Source: Thioclava sp. ES.031
GTDB lineage: Bacteria; Pseudomonadota; Alphaproteobacteria; Rhodobacterales; Rhodobacteraceae
Length of the DNA: 64,000 bases
Direction of reading: 5' to 3'
Assembly: GCF_002563775.1 (NCBI RefSeq)
Contig: NZ_PDJO01000001.1
Location: 3,846,501-3,910,500, forward strand
Below the pieces are notes generated by a model, which did not search any database, was not told the DNA's origin, and saw only the letters and a list, made by a program, of their open reading frames with translations. Each line of letters opens with the position of its first letter. Within the stretch, counting starts at the first letter, position 1. Positions 45,731 through 54,101 of the stretch are shown piece by piece. A program made the position numbers and the translations under genes.

Positions 45731-46615
45731 TTACCCCTTGACTGAGCCCGCCATCAGGCCGCGCACGAAGAAGCGCCCCGAGACGATGTAGACGATGAGA
45801 GTGGGCAGCGCCGCAAGGATCGCACCCGCGAAGTGAACGTTGTAGGCCTTCACGCCGGTCGAGCTTTGAACGAGGTTGTTCAAGGCGACGGTCATCGGCT
45901 GGCTGGCCTGCCCGGCGAAGGACGACCCGAACAGGAAGTCGTTCCAGATATTGGTGAACTGCCAGATGATCGTGACCACGATGATCGGCCCCGACAGCGG
46001 CAGCAGGATGCGGTAGAAGATCCGGAAGAACCCGGCCCCGTCGATCTGCGCCGCGCGCACCAGCTCGGTCGGGAAGGCCGAGTAGTAGTTGCGGAAATAA
46101 AGCGTCGTGAAGCCGAGCCCGTAGACGACGTGGACGAGGATCAGCCCCGGCACCGAGCCTGCGAGCCCGATCATGCCCAGCACCCGCGCCATCGGGATCA
46201 GCACGATCTGGAACGGAATGAAGCACGAAAACAGCAGCATCCCGAAGAGGATCGTGTCGCCGCGGAACCGCCACTTGGTCAGCACGTACCCGTTGAGCGC
46301 GCCCATGATGGTCGAGATCGCCACCGCCGGAACCACGATCAGGATCGAGTTGATGAAGTAGGGGCGCAGGCCGGTCGGCTGAACGCCGATCTGGGCCGAG
46401 GACCAGGCTTCGCGCCAGGGCTCGAAGGTCCAGACATCGGGCAGCGCCATCATGTTGCCACCCGTGATCTCGCTCAGAGGTTTGACCGAGTTGATCAGCA
46501 TCACCGCGAGCGGCAGCAGGTAGAACAGCGCGAACAGCAGCAGGAAAAGATAGATGAAGGTGCGGGTCACGCGATTTGTGCGGATCGCGACCCCGGTATC
46601 GACGGCGCCGGACAT
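45731..46615 (-). CDS. Sugar ABC transporter permease (MalG-like)
   Basis: 294-aa membrane subunit with about six hydrophobic segments, FIYLFLLLFALFYLLPLAVMLINSVKP at the start, and EAA loop LVRAAQIDGAGFFRIFYRILLPLSGP. The stop codon of the MalF-like gene shares one base with its ATG (46615). Sequence style matches glucose/mannose-type (GtsC-like) permeases. Confidence 0.94.
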   Translation of the reverse strand: MSGAVDTGVAIRTNRVTRTFIYLFLLLFALFYLLPLAVMLINSVKPLSEITGGNMMALPDVWTFEPWREAWSSAQIGVQPTGLRPYFINSILIVVPAVAISTIMGALNGYVLTKWRFRGDTILFGMLLFSCFIPFQIVLIPMARVLGMIGLAGSVPGLILVHVVYGLGFTTLYFRNYYSAFPTELVRAAQIDGAGFFRIFYRILLPLSGPIIVVTIIWQFTNIWNDFLFGSSFAGQASQPMTVALNNLVQSSTGVKAYNVHFAGAILAALPTLIVYIVSGRFFVRGLMAGSVKG

Positions 46616-47508
46616 TACTTCGGCTCCTTCAGTTCAGCGTAGAGATAGGGGATCATGATCGCGGCGATGGTCATCAGCATGATAACCGCCGACGCTGCGC
46701 CCACGCCCATCTCGTTGCGGGTGAAAGTGTAGGAATACATGAAGGTCGCGGGCAGTTCGGTTGCCCGGCCCGGGCCGCCACCGGTCAGCGCGATGACGAG
46801 GTCATAGGATTTGACCGCGAGGTGCGCGAGGATGACGAAGGCCGACAGGAACGCGGGCCGAAGCTGCGGAATGATGATGCGGCGATAGAGGTTCCAGTTC
46901 GAGGCGCCATCCATCTGTGCCGCTTTCAGGATCTCGTTGTCGATGCCGCGCAGCCCGGCGAGGAACATCGCCATGACGAAACCCGAGCTTTGCCAGACCG
47001 CGGCGATCACCACCGTGTAGATCGCCATGGACGAGCTCTTGATCCAGCCGAAATGGAAGCTCTCCCATCCCCAGAGATGCAGGGTATGTTCGATGCCGAT
47101 GCCCGGATCGAGAAGCCATTTCCACGCCGTGCCCGTCACGATGAACGAAAGCGCCATCGGATAGAGGAAGATCGGGCGCAACATCCCCTCGCCGCGGATT
47201 TTCTGATCCAGAAAGATCGCGAGGGTGAGGCCGATCGCGATACAGATCGCGATGTAGAGCGAGGCGAAGATCGCAAGGTTCTGGACCGCGATCGTCCAGG
47301 TCGGCAATTGGAAAAGCCGCCAGTAATTATGCCACCCGACAAGGTCGAAACTCGGAAGAATTCGGCTGTTCGTGAACGACAGGTAACCGGTGAAAACGAT
47401 GAAGCCGTAGACGAAGATCAACATAGACGCGACAGAGGGCGCGAGGACGATCTTCGGAATCCATTCCTGAAGCCGGGTACGCAAGTCTGACTGGACCGGA
47501 CGGGCCAT
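46615..47508 (-). CDS. Sugar ABC transporter permease (MalF-like)
   Basis: 297-aa inner-membrane subunit of usual length, with MLIFVYGFIVFTGYLSFTNSRILPSF early and EAA loop ILKAAQMDGASNWNLYRRIIIPQLRP. AAAGGAGAGAG lies upstream of the ATG. Together with the MalG-like protein it forms the channel of the importer. The gap before it carries a GC hairpin. Confidence 0.94.
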   Translation of the reverse strand: MARPVQSDLRTRLQEWIPKIVLAPSVASMLIFVYGFIVFTGYLSFTNSRILPSFDLVGWHNYWRLFQLPTWTIAVQNLAIFASLYIAICIAIGLTLAIFLDQKIRGEGMLRPIFLYPMALSFIVTGTAWKWLLDPGIGIEHTLHLWGWESFHFGWIKSSSMAIYTVVIAAVWQSSGFVMAMFLAGLRGIDNEILKAAQMDGASNWNLYRRIIIPQLRPAFLSAFVILAHLAVKSYDLVIALTGGGPGRATELPATFMYSYTFTRNEMGVGAASAVIMLMTIAAIMIPYLYAELKEPK

Positions 47509-47550
47509 TGCTCTCTCCTTTGGGGAAATGAGACGGACGGGTGGGGATAC

Positions 47551-47573
47551 GGGCCGGTCAGGTCGACCGGCCC
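47551..47573 (-). terminator. GC hairpin between binding protein and permease genes
   Basis: GGGCCGGTC, loop AGGTC, GACCGGCCC: nine perfect pairs in the 74-bp gap after the binding-protein stop on the minus strand. No T-run. Same position as the hairpins in the other two ABC operons here. Confidence 0.6.
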
Positions 47574-47582
47574 GAGAGCCTT

Positions 47583-48833
47583 TTACTGAGCCAGCGACAC
47601 CGCCTTGACGAGTTCCTTGGCGGCGGTCTCGGCGTCATAGTCGCCATTGAAATTCGCCGTCACCACGTCATAGATCGCGTTCTTCACCGAAGCCGGGTCA
47701 GCATGGCCATGCGCCATCGAGCCCAGCAACGTGCCGTTCTCGCTCGCCGATTTCAGCTGAGCCATCGCCTTCTTGCCGCAGGCGTCGAACTCTTCGTCCG
47801 ACACGTCCGTGCGCGAGGGAACAGAGCCTTTCACCGTGTTGAAGGCGATCTGGAACGACGGCGACATCACGGCTTTCGCCATCGCGTCCTGCGCGGCCTG
47901 CGCATCCTCGCCCACCTTGAACATCGCGAACTGGTCAGAGTTGAAGGTCACATCGTCTGCGGTCCCCGGGGTGCGGAAGCAGCCGAAATCGACCTCGGCC
48001 TCTTTGCCGGCCCGCAGGAATTCACCCTTGGCCCAGTCGCCCATCATCTGGAAGGCGGCTTCGCCATTGATGACCATCGCGGTCGCGAGGTTCCAGTCGC
48101 GGCCCGAGAAGTTCGGGTCGACGAAGCTGTGAAGCTGCTCCATGCGCTTGAAGGATTCGACCATCTGCGGACCGCCGAGCGCTTCGGGATCGAGATCGAC
48201 GAAGGCCTTCTTGTAGAACTCGGGGCCACCGACCGACAGCACGACGCCATCGAACATCGTGGCTTCCTGCCAGGGCTGGCCGCCCGCGGCGAGCGCGATC
48301 TTCCCGGAATCCTTCACCTTCTGCATCGCAGCGATGAACTCGTCCCAGGTCTTCGGCTCTTCGATCCCGAGATCGGCGAGCATCTTCTTGTTCGACCAGA
48401 CCCAGTTGGTCGAGTGCACGTTCACCGGAACCGCGACCCAGTGGCCGTCATATTTCGAGAACTTCTGCAGCGCCGCAGGCACCACGGCATCCCAGTTGCC
48501 ATCGGCCGCGACCTTGTCGAGATCGGCCAGCGCACCTTGCTGCGCCCAGTCCGAGATGTCGAAGCCGAGCATCTGAACCGCGGTCGGCGGATCACCCGAG
48601 GTGACGCGCGCACGCAGCACGGTCATCGCGCTTTGGCCACCGCCACCTGCGACGGGCATGTCCTTCCAGCCGATGCCTTCTTTCTGCAGATCGTCCTTGA
48701 GGACGTTGAGCGCGGCTGCTTCGCCGCCCGAAGTCCACCAGTGAAGGACCTCCACATCCTCCGCCTGTGCCGAACCTGCGACGAGCGCCAGAACGCTCGC
48801 CATTTTCAGTGTCCGTCCGATGTAACTACGCAT
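47583..48833 (-). CDS. Sugar ABC transporter substrate-binding protein (glucose/mannose type)
   Basis: 416-aa periplasmic protein. Signal peptide [24 protein letters not shown], mature start [21 protein letters not shown], which is characteristic of the glucose/mannose GtsA-like group, as are [23 protein letters not shown] and [20 protein letters not shown] precedes the ATG. Ligand is therefore probably a hexose or closely related sugar; this fits the oxidoreductases and KdgK downstream. Two cysteines (DFGCF, DACGKK) could form a disulphide. Confidence 0.94.
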   Translation of the reverse strand: MRSYIGRTLKMASVLALVAGSAQAEDVEVLHWWTSGGEAAALNVLKDDLQKEGIGWKDMPVAGGGGQSAMTVLRARVTSGDPPTAVQMLGFDISDWAQQGALADLDKVAADGNWDAVVPAALQKFSKYDGHWVAVPVNVHSTNWVWSNKKMLADLGIEEPKTWDEFIAAMQKVKDSGKIALAAGGQPWQEATMFDGVVLSVGGPEFYKKAFVDLDPEALGGPQMVESFKRMEQLHSFVDPNFSGRDWNLATAMVINGEAAFQMMGDWAKGEFLRAGKEAEVDFGCFRTPGTADDVTFNSDQFAMFKVGEDAQAAQDAMAKAVMSPSFQIAFNTVKGSVPSRTDVSDEEFDACGKKAMAQLKSASENGTLLGSMAHGHADPASVKNAIYDVVTANFNGDYDAETAAKELVKAVSLAQ

Positions 48834-48888
48834 GATTTTCCTCCCTCTGCGTTGTCGTTACACTTCTCCTCCCGTGCGACCGATCAGG

Positions 48889-50415
48889 TCATTCGGGTCT
48901 CACCCAAGGCTCACGCGTGCGACCGATGCGCATCACGAGCGTCTTGATCTCGAAGAACTCCTCGAGGCCGTAGCGTCCGATCTCTCTCCCTTGACCGGAT
49001 TGCTTGACCCCGCCGAAGCTCAATTCCGGGAAACCGTCCATCCAGGTATTCGTCCAGACAGTGCCCGCCTGCGCCCGCGTCGAGAACTCGAGGCAGGTGT
49101 GGACGTTCTCGCTCCAAACGCCCGCAGACAGACCGTAGCTGGCATCATTCGTTAGCGCTACCGCTTCGTCCATCGTTCTGAAGGTCAAAACGGAGAGGAC
49201 CGGTCCGAAGACCTCCTCGCGGGCGATCGCCATCTCGGGCGAGACGCCGCGCACGATGGTGGGTTGATAGAATTGCCCCTCGAGACCCGGCACGGTCATC
49301 GGCCCGCCACCCAGCGCGATCTCGGCGCCTTCAGTGACGGCCGCGCGAACGTAGTCGTCGATCTTGCCCTGATGCTGGACGGAAATGATCGCCCCGACCT
49401 GCGTGCGCGGATCGAGCGGGTCGCCGAAAGCCACGCGCTTCGACAGTTCCACCACGCGCTCGACCACCTCGTCCACGATATCTTCATGGACGATGATCCG
49501 GCTGCTCGAGTTGCAGCATTGCCCGGTGTTGAAATAGACGCCGAAGGTGATCGCATCGGCCGCGCTCTCGATATCGGCATCGGGGAACACGACTTGCGGG
49601 TTCTTCCCGCCAAGCTCCAGCGCGACCTTCTTCAACGTGCTCGACGCGGCCGCCGAGATTGCCTTGCCGACCACGGTCGAGCCGGTGAAGGTCACCATGT
49701 CCACGGCCTCATGCGTCGACATCAGGCCGCCCACGGCAGGCCCGTAGCCCAGAACGATATTCACGACGCCCGCGGGCATCCCGGCCTCGAACAGCAGCTC
49801 CCCGAGCATCACCGTGGTCGACGGCGTCAGCTCGGACGGCTTGATAACCGTGGTGCAGCCGGCGGCAAGCGCGAAGGGCAGCTTCTGGCTCAGGATCCAG
49901 AACGGGAAGTTCCACGGCGTGATCATCGACACGACGCCGATCGGGTCTTTCACGACGACGCCGAGCATGTCCGGCCCCAGCGTGTTATGGCTGTCCCCAT
50001 GCATGGTGCGCGCCAGCGAGGCCGCGTAGCGCCACAGATCCGCGGCGCCCGACACTTCGGCCCGCGACTGCGAGATCGGCTTGCCGCTTTCGAACGTTTC
50101 CAGCAGCGCCATGCGCTCGACATTGCCCTCGATCAGATCGGCGACGCGCAGCAGGATCGTGGCGCGTTCCTTGCCCGATATCCGGCTCCAGACGCCGCTG
50201 TCGAACGCTTCGCGCGCCGCGACGATCGCGGCTTCCGCATCGGCTTCGGCGCCCAGCGCCGCGCGGCTCACGAGGCAGCCATGCGCCGGGGACATCCGAT
50301 CGTAGGTCTCGCCGGAGGCACTGTCGCGCCACTCGCCCGCGATCAGGTGACGACAGATGAAGGGCTCTGCGGGGATCGCCGCATCGACGGCGGAGATCAG
50401 GTTCAGCTCGGTCAT
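48889..50415 (-). CDS. NAD(P)-dependent aldehyde dehydrogenase
   Basis: 508-aa ALDH-superfamily enzyme. MITPWNFPFW (oxyanion Asn), VIKPSELTP, FTGSTVVGKAI, LELGGKNPQVVF (general-base Glu), FNTGQCCNSSSRI (catalytic Cys), EEVFGPVLSVL and the C-terminal GGVKQSGQGREIGRYGLEEF are all in place, so it should be active. Broad group with betaine-aldehyde and phenylacetaldehyde dehydrogenases. ATG 50415 overlaps or abuts the enoyl-CoA hydratase stop at 50418. Its end is 55 bp from the binding-protein gene, so it may be cotranscribed with the sugar block or end a separate CoA-ester operon. Confidence 0.93.
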   Translation of the reverse strand: MTELNLISAVDAAIPAEPFICRHLIAGEWRDSASGETYDRMSPAHGCLVSRAALGAEADAEAAIVAAREAFDSGVWSRISGKERATILLRVADLIEGNVERMALLETFESGKPISQSRAEVSGAADLWRYAASLARTMHGDSHNTLGPDMLGVVVKDPIGVVSMITPWNFPFWILSQKLPFALAAGCTTVIKPSELTPSTTVMLGELLFEAGMPAGVVNIVLGYGPAVGGLMSTHEAVDMVTFTGSTVVGKAISAAASSTLKKVALELGGKNPQVVFPDADIESAADAITFGVYFNTGQCCNSSSRIIVHEDIVDEVVERVVELSKRVAFGDPLDPRTQVGAIISVQHQGKIDDYVRAAVTEGAEIALGGGPMTVPGLEGQFYQPTIVRGVSPEMAIAREEVFGPVLSVLTFRTMDEAVALTNDASYGLSAGVWSENVHTCLEFSTRAQAGTVWTNTWMDGFPELSFGGVKQSGQGREIGRYGLEEFFEIKTLVMRIGRTREPWVRPE

Positions 50416-50417
50416 GT

Positions 50418-51185
50418 TCAAAGTCCCGAAAAATTAGGTTCGCGTTTCTCGCGGAAAGCGGTGACCCCTTCGGCGCGATCTTCGCTGGCCGAAATGGCGG
50501 CACTTCCGAGCGCCTCAGCCATGGCACCGCGATCTTCACCCGCCGCGACATGGATCATCGATTTCGTGATTTCGACGGCGCGGGGCGACAGCCCGAGCGC
50601 ACGGTCGATCAGGGTCTGCGCTGCCGCGCGCGGATCGTCGGAGACCGCGGCCACGAAGCCGACCGCCAAAGCCCGCTCGGCTTTCACCCGGTGACCGAAA
50701 AGCGCCATCTCCTTCACCATCGGTTCGGGCAGCAGACGCATCAGCCGCTGCGTGCCCGACCAACCGGGAACGATCCCGACGCCAGCTTCCGGGAGGGCAA
50801 GGCTGGCGCCGGGTGCCATGACCCGAAGGTCGCAGGCTGCGGCAAGTTCGAGACCGCCCCCGAAGGCGTGCCCGTTCAGCGCCGCAATCGTCGGCTTCGA
50901 GAGGCGCGCCAGCCGGTCGAAGATCCGGTGTCCGTCGCGGACCCAATGCCGCGCGAACTGGGCCGGGCTCAGATCGCCCCAACCGTTGATATCCGCCCCG
51001 GTGCAGAAGGCCCGGTCGCCTTCGGCGCTCACCAACACGCAGCGAATCTCGACATCGCGTTCGATCCGATCGAGATGTGCCTCGAGCGCGCTCAGCATCT
51101 CGACCGTCAGCGCGTTCATCTTTGCCGGGTTGTCGAGGCGCAGCTCCGCCGCCGCGCCGTCGACGATCAGGTGAACATCGCTCAT
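50418..51185 (-). CDS. Enoyl-CoA hydratase/isomerase family protein
   Basis: 255-aa crotonase-fold enzyme. Both catalytic glutamates of a hydratase are present: ALNGHAFGGGLELAAACDLR and LALPEAGVGIVPGWSGTQRL; the oxyanion-hole segment is RAFCTGADINGWGDLS. Expected to hydrate 2-enoyl-CoA or act as an isomerase. The ATG at 51185 overlaps the CoA-transferase stop (ATGA). Confidence 0.92.
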   Translation of the reverse strand: MSDVHLIVDGAAAELRLDNPAKMNALTVEMLSALEAHLDRIERDVEIRCVLVSAEGDRAFCTGADINGWGDLSPAQFARHWVRDGHRIFDRLARLSKPTIAALNGHAFGGGLELAAACDLRVMAPGASLALPEAGVGIVPGWSGTQRLMRLLPEPMVKEMALFGHRVKAERALAVGFVAAVSDDPRAAAQTLIDRALGLSPRAVEITKSMIHVAAGEDRGAMAEALGSAAISASEDRAEGVTAFREKREPNFSGL

Positions 51186-52753
51186 GGCGTCCACCCCATC
51201 GGGGCATCGGCGAGAAGCTTCGTGGACATGGTGACGGCATTCTCCGCCACACGCACCCGCCCCTCGGAGGCGCCGACGATGTCGCGCTCGGGATCGATCC
51301 CCGGCATGATTTCGGTCGCGATGAGCCCCTTGTCATCGAGCCGCATCACGCAGCGCTCGGTGATATAGAGCACTTCCTGCCCTTGCTCGCGCGCACGCGC
51401 GCCGGAGAAGGTCACATGCTCGACCCGGTCCACCATCTTGGTGAACTTGCCGGGCGCACGGACGCGGATGCCGGTCGCGTCCATCTCCATTTGCGCCCCG
51501 GCCTCGAACCAGCCCGAGAAGACGATCTTGCGCGCATGGGCGGTGATATCGACGAAGCCGCCGCAGCCAGCGGTCAGGTAGGGCTTCTTGCCGAGCTTGG
51601 AGACATTCACGTTCCCCTCCACATCGACTTCGAGGAAGGACAGGAAGGACATGTCGAATCCGGCGCCCTGGAAATAGATGAACTGCTGCGGCGAGGGCAC
51701 GTAGCCATCGGCGTTCGACGCACAGCCGAAGGCGAAGCCGGTCAGGGGCATACCGCCCACCGCGCCTTGTTCGATCGCCCAGGTGACCGCGTCGGGATGG
51801 CCTTCCTCGAGCAGGATGCGCGGCACCATCGCCGAAATCCCGAAGCCGAGATTGGCCGTCATGCCGCCGCGCAGCTCCATCGCCGCGCGCCGTGCGATCA
51901 CCTTCTCGATGCCGTGCTCGGCCAGTTCGAAGCTCGCCCACGGACGCATCACCTGACCCGAGATCGCCGGATCGTAGGGAGTCTCGCAGGTCTGTTTCTG
52001 ATCTTCGTCCACGACCACGTAATCCACGAGATGGCCCGGCACGCGGACGTCATGCGGACGCAGGGAGCCCGCCGCAGTGACGCGCTCCACCTGCGCGATC
52101 ACCAGCCCGCCATTGTTGCGCACTGCAATCGCCTGCTCGAGCCCGCCGAGATAGGCGCCCTCGTGCTCATAGGTCAGGTTGCCGCGCTCATCGGCGGTGG
52201 TTGCGCGCAGGATGCAGACATCGGGGTAGATATTCGGGAAATGGAGCCAGGTGTCGCCGTCGAACTCCACCCGGCGCACGATGGGCGCACCTGCTGCGCG
52301 ATCGTTCATCGCACAGCCCTCGCGCTCGGGATCGACGAAGGTCTTCAGACCGACCTTGGTCATCACCCCCGGACGCCGCGCAGCCGCTTCGCGATGCATG
52401 TCGAACAGGATGCCGGAGGGCACGTTATAGGCGGTCACCCGATCCTCGACGACCATCTTCCAGATTTCCGGCATCGGCAGGCTGGAAGGCCCCGACGGAT
52501 AGGACCCGGCCAGAACCGTGTCGAGAAGACCATCCTTGGCGATATGGTCGATGCCCTTCACACCGTACATGTCCCCCGCGGCGATCGGATGGATCATGGT
52601 CAGCTTCTGCGGATGTTGCTCCTGATCGAAGCGCTCGCCGATCGCCTTGAGCACGGAATCGGGGCAGCCCAATGCCGAAGACGAGGACACCGTGATGATA
52701 GCGCCATCCGCGATTTTCCCCACTGCTTCCGATGCACTGACGATCGTGCCCAT
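51182..52753 (-). CDS. Class I acyl-CoA:acetate/3-ketoacid CoA-transferase (Pct/YdiF-like)
   Basis: 523-aa protein with alpha- and beta-type domains fused, as in propionate CoA-transferase. N-terminal half: SALGCPDSVLKAIGERF; C-terminal half: NLGFGISAMVPRIL and WAIEQGAVGGMPLTG, in which Glu328 matches the catalytic glutamate that forms the CoA thioester, and AGCGGFVDITAHARKIVFSGWF. It activates a short-chain acid by CoA transfer from another acyl-CoA. The ATG at 52753 follows GGGGAG; the longer frame runs into the operator region. First gene of the minus-strand block, downstream of the twin GGAACGTTCC sites. Confidence 0.92.
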   Translation of the reverse strand: MGTIVSASEAVGKIADGAIITVSSSSALGCPDSVLKAIGERFDQEQHPQKLTMIHPIAAGDMYGVKGIDHIAKDGLLDTVLAGSYPSGPSSLPMPEIWKMVVEDRVTAYNVPSGILFDMHREAAARRPGVMTKVGLKTFVDPEREGCAMNDRAAGAPIVRRVEFDGDTWLHFPNIYPDVCILRATTADERGNLTYEHEGAYLGGLEQAIAVRNNGGLVIAQVERVTAAGSLRPHDVRVPGHLVDYVVVDEDQKQTCETPYDPAISGQVMRPWASFELAEHGIEKVIARRAAMELRGGMTANLGFGISAMVPRILLEEGHPDAVTWAIEQGAVGGMPLTGFAFGCASNADGYVPSPQQFIYFQGAGFDMSFLSFLEVDVEGNVNVSKLGKKPYLTAGCGGFVDITAHARKIVFSGWFEAGAQMEMDATGIRVRAPGKFTKMVDRVEHVTFSGARAREQGQEVLYITERCVMRLDDKGLIATEIMPGIDPERDIVGASEGRVRVAENAVTMSTKLLADAPMGWTP

Positions 52754-52829
52754 TGTTCGTTTCTCCCCATCCAAATTGCCAACGCGGGACAAAACCGCAA
52801 TCGGCACACCCAAAGGACTCAGCCTTTTA

Positions 52830-52860
52830 GGAACGTTCCAAATATTAATAGGAACGTTCC
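52830..52860. promoter_or_regulatory. Twin palindromic operators GGAACGTTCC
   Basis: Perfect 10-bp palindromes GGAACGTTCC at 52830-52839 and 52851-52860, both inside a longer direct repeat TAGGAACGTTCCAAAT, 21 bp apart (two helical turns). They lie 77-107 bp upstream of the CoA-transferase start in an AT-richer promoter. Spacing and symmetry fit two dimers of a TetR-type regulator, but the regulator gene is not identified in the window. Confidence 0.7.
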
Positions 52861-53289
52861 AAATTTCTGTCAAACATTTTTCCGAAGAGGGGAGAGACAA
52901 GCGATGCCTCGGCGCCGAAATGGCAAATGAGAGCAGGCTTTGAGGGCTGAAAGAAAATTGGTCACGCGCCGCATCGAAGGCCCGAATGACTCGCGCATCG
53001 ACCGGTCCGGCTCGTCTTCAAAAGGGAGATCGAGCGAGCTTTGTGAGGGGTGTGGGGACGGCACAACAAAGCTCGCTCGATACCCCGCGGCTCAGGTCAG
53101 GCGTGTTTGCGGCCGGTGACCATGGCTCTCGCGAGGTGTTCGGGATGAGAGGGGTCGCGAGGGGGACGCCTCCCAAATGTAGGGCACTCAGGTCGAGTGT
53201 CAGGTGGGCGGCGGCGAATCTCGCCGCCAGCCCGCAGTATCCGAAGCGTACCAAAGGGCCTCAGACCCGACTGGCCGCTCCTTCGCTCA
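52861..53289. other. Gene-poor region with an inverted repeat and a truncated reading frame
   Basis: About 430 bp between the CoA-transferase promoter and the small exported-protein gene. A good ribosome site (GAGGGGAGAG) precedes ATG 52904, but the frame stops after eight codons (MPRRRNGK, TGA at 52928). Further right lies the 16-bp inverted repeat at 53029-53081. No longer frame on either strand looks like a gene. Confidence 0.5.
53029..53081. repeat. 16-bp perfect inverted repeat, 21-nt loop
   Basis: ATCGAGCGAGCTTTGT at 53029-53044 pairs perfectly with ACAAAGCTCGCTCGAT at 53066-53081; flanking GGG and CCC extend the stem after a small bulge. No T-run on either side. It may be a bidirectional transcript end, a structured RNA, or the residue of a small mobile element. 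Confidence 0.8.
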
Positions 53290-53628
53290 TCAGTCCAGCT
53301 CGGAACCGATGACCTCGCCCATCTTCTTCCACTGCTCGCGTGCCTGATTCATGTAGCGAACTTCCTCACGGTAGTTCGACGGCATGCCGGACTCGCCCTC
53401 GGACTCGCCGTAGCGGTACTGGTTGCGATATTCGTTCCGGTACTCGTAGGTCTCGCGGTTCTGCGACTTGGTCTGCGTGGCATTCTTCTGCGGCAGGATG
53501 ACCTGACCGCCCGACTGCCCGCCGCCGCCATTCCCATTGCCAGCGGGGCCCTGCGCCTGTGCGGCACCAAGGGAGAAAGCGCCGACAGCGGCACCGAGGG
53601 CAGCGGTGAAGAGAAGAGTGCGTTTCAT
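53290..53628 (-). CDS. Small exported protein, Gly- and Tyr/Arg-rich
   Basis: 112-aa protein, not recognised. Signal peptide MKRTLLFTAALGAAVGAFSLGAAQA, then a Gly/Asn linker (GPAGNGNGGGGQSGG) and a charged region with an irregular repeat ETYEYRNEYRNQYRYG. C-terminal part is helical and charged (YREEVRYMNQAREQWKKMGE). AGGAG precedes the ATG. It diverges from the PepSY/two-component genes, and the direct repeats in between could control both sides, so it may be an envelope-stress product of that system. Confidence 0.7.
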   Translation of the reverse strand: MKRTLLFTAALGAAVGAFSLGAAQAQGPAGNGNGGGGQSGGQVILPQKNATQTKSQNRETYEYRNEYRNQYRYGESEGESGMPSNYREEVRYMNQAREQWKKMGEVIGSELD

Positions 53629-53713
53629 CGTTAACTCCTGTGATCGGATAGGGGCGAGTTGCCCGGATGAGACGACATTGGCAGAATCACTCTGACGCCG
53701 TGCTGACTGGCTT

Positions 53714-53731
53714 TGTCAGCGTTCTGTCAGC
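53714..53731 (+). promoter_or_regulatory. Direct repeat, candidate OmpR/PhoB-type response-regulator site
   Basis: TGTCAGC at 53714-53720 and again at 53725-53731, 11 bp start to start, the one-turn spacing used by OmpR/PhoB-family regulators. GCTGAC at 53702-53707 adds an inverted copy. The site is 23 bp before the PepSY gene that leads the two-component operon. Autoregulation by that regulator is inferred. Confidence 0.5.
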
Positions 53732-53753
53732 TTGTTTGCGCTAGAAAAGCCGC

Positions 53754-54101
53754 ATGAAAACGCTCACGTCCCTCATAATTCTCTCGCTGGCCCTGGCCAC
53801 GCCCGCCCTCGCCGAGCGTGCGGGTAGCGGCAGTCCGGGCCGAAACGGCTCGGATCACGACCGGGCGCGCAGCGCGGTCGAGCGCGAAGAGATCCTGCCG
53901 CTGTCGAAGATTCTCGGCGGCCTGCAGAAGCGTTTCAGAGGCCGCGTCATCAAGCTGGAGCTGGAATCGGATGACGGCCACTATGTCTACGAGCTCAAGC
54001 TGATCACCCCGGAAGGCCGGATCATCGAGCTTGAGGTTGACGCGGCGACCGGTTTGCCGATTGGTGGTCCCGAAGACAGCGAGCGCAACGGGGACAAGTA
54101 A
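53754..54101 (+). CDS. PepSY-domain periplasmic protein
   Basis: 115-aa protein: signal peptide MKTLTSLIILSLALATPALA, a charged linker, then one PepSY domain (about 48-105: LSKILGGLQKRFRGRVIKLELESDDGHYVYELKLITPEGRIIELEVDAATGLPIG). PepSY proteins near sensor kinases are thought to modulate sensing or inhibit proteases. The stop codon overlaps the response-regulator ATG by one base (54101), so the three genes form one operon. Confidence 0.92.
   Translation: MKTLTSLIILSLALATPALAERAGSGSPGRNGSDHDRARSAVEREEILPLSKILGGLQKRFRGRVIKLELESDDGHYVYELKLITPEGRIIELEVDAATGLPIGGPEDSERNGDK

Noticed and set aside
53754..54101. Peptidase inhibitor propeptide
   Set aside because: PepSY domains occur in protease propeptides, but no protease is encoded here; linkage to a two-component system favours a sensory accessory role.
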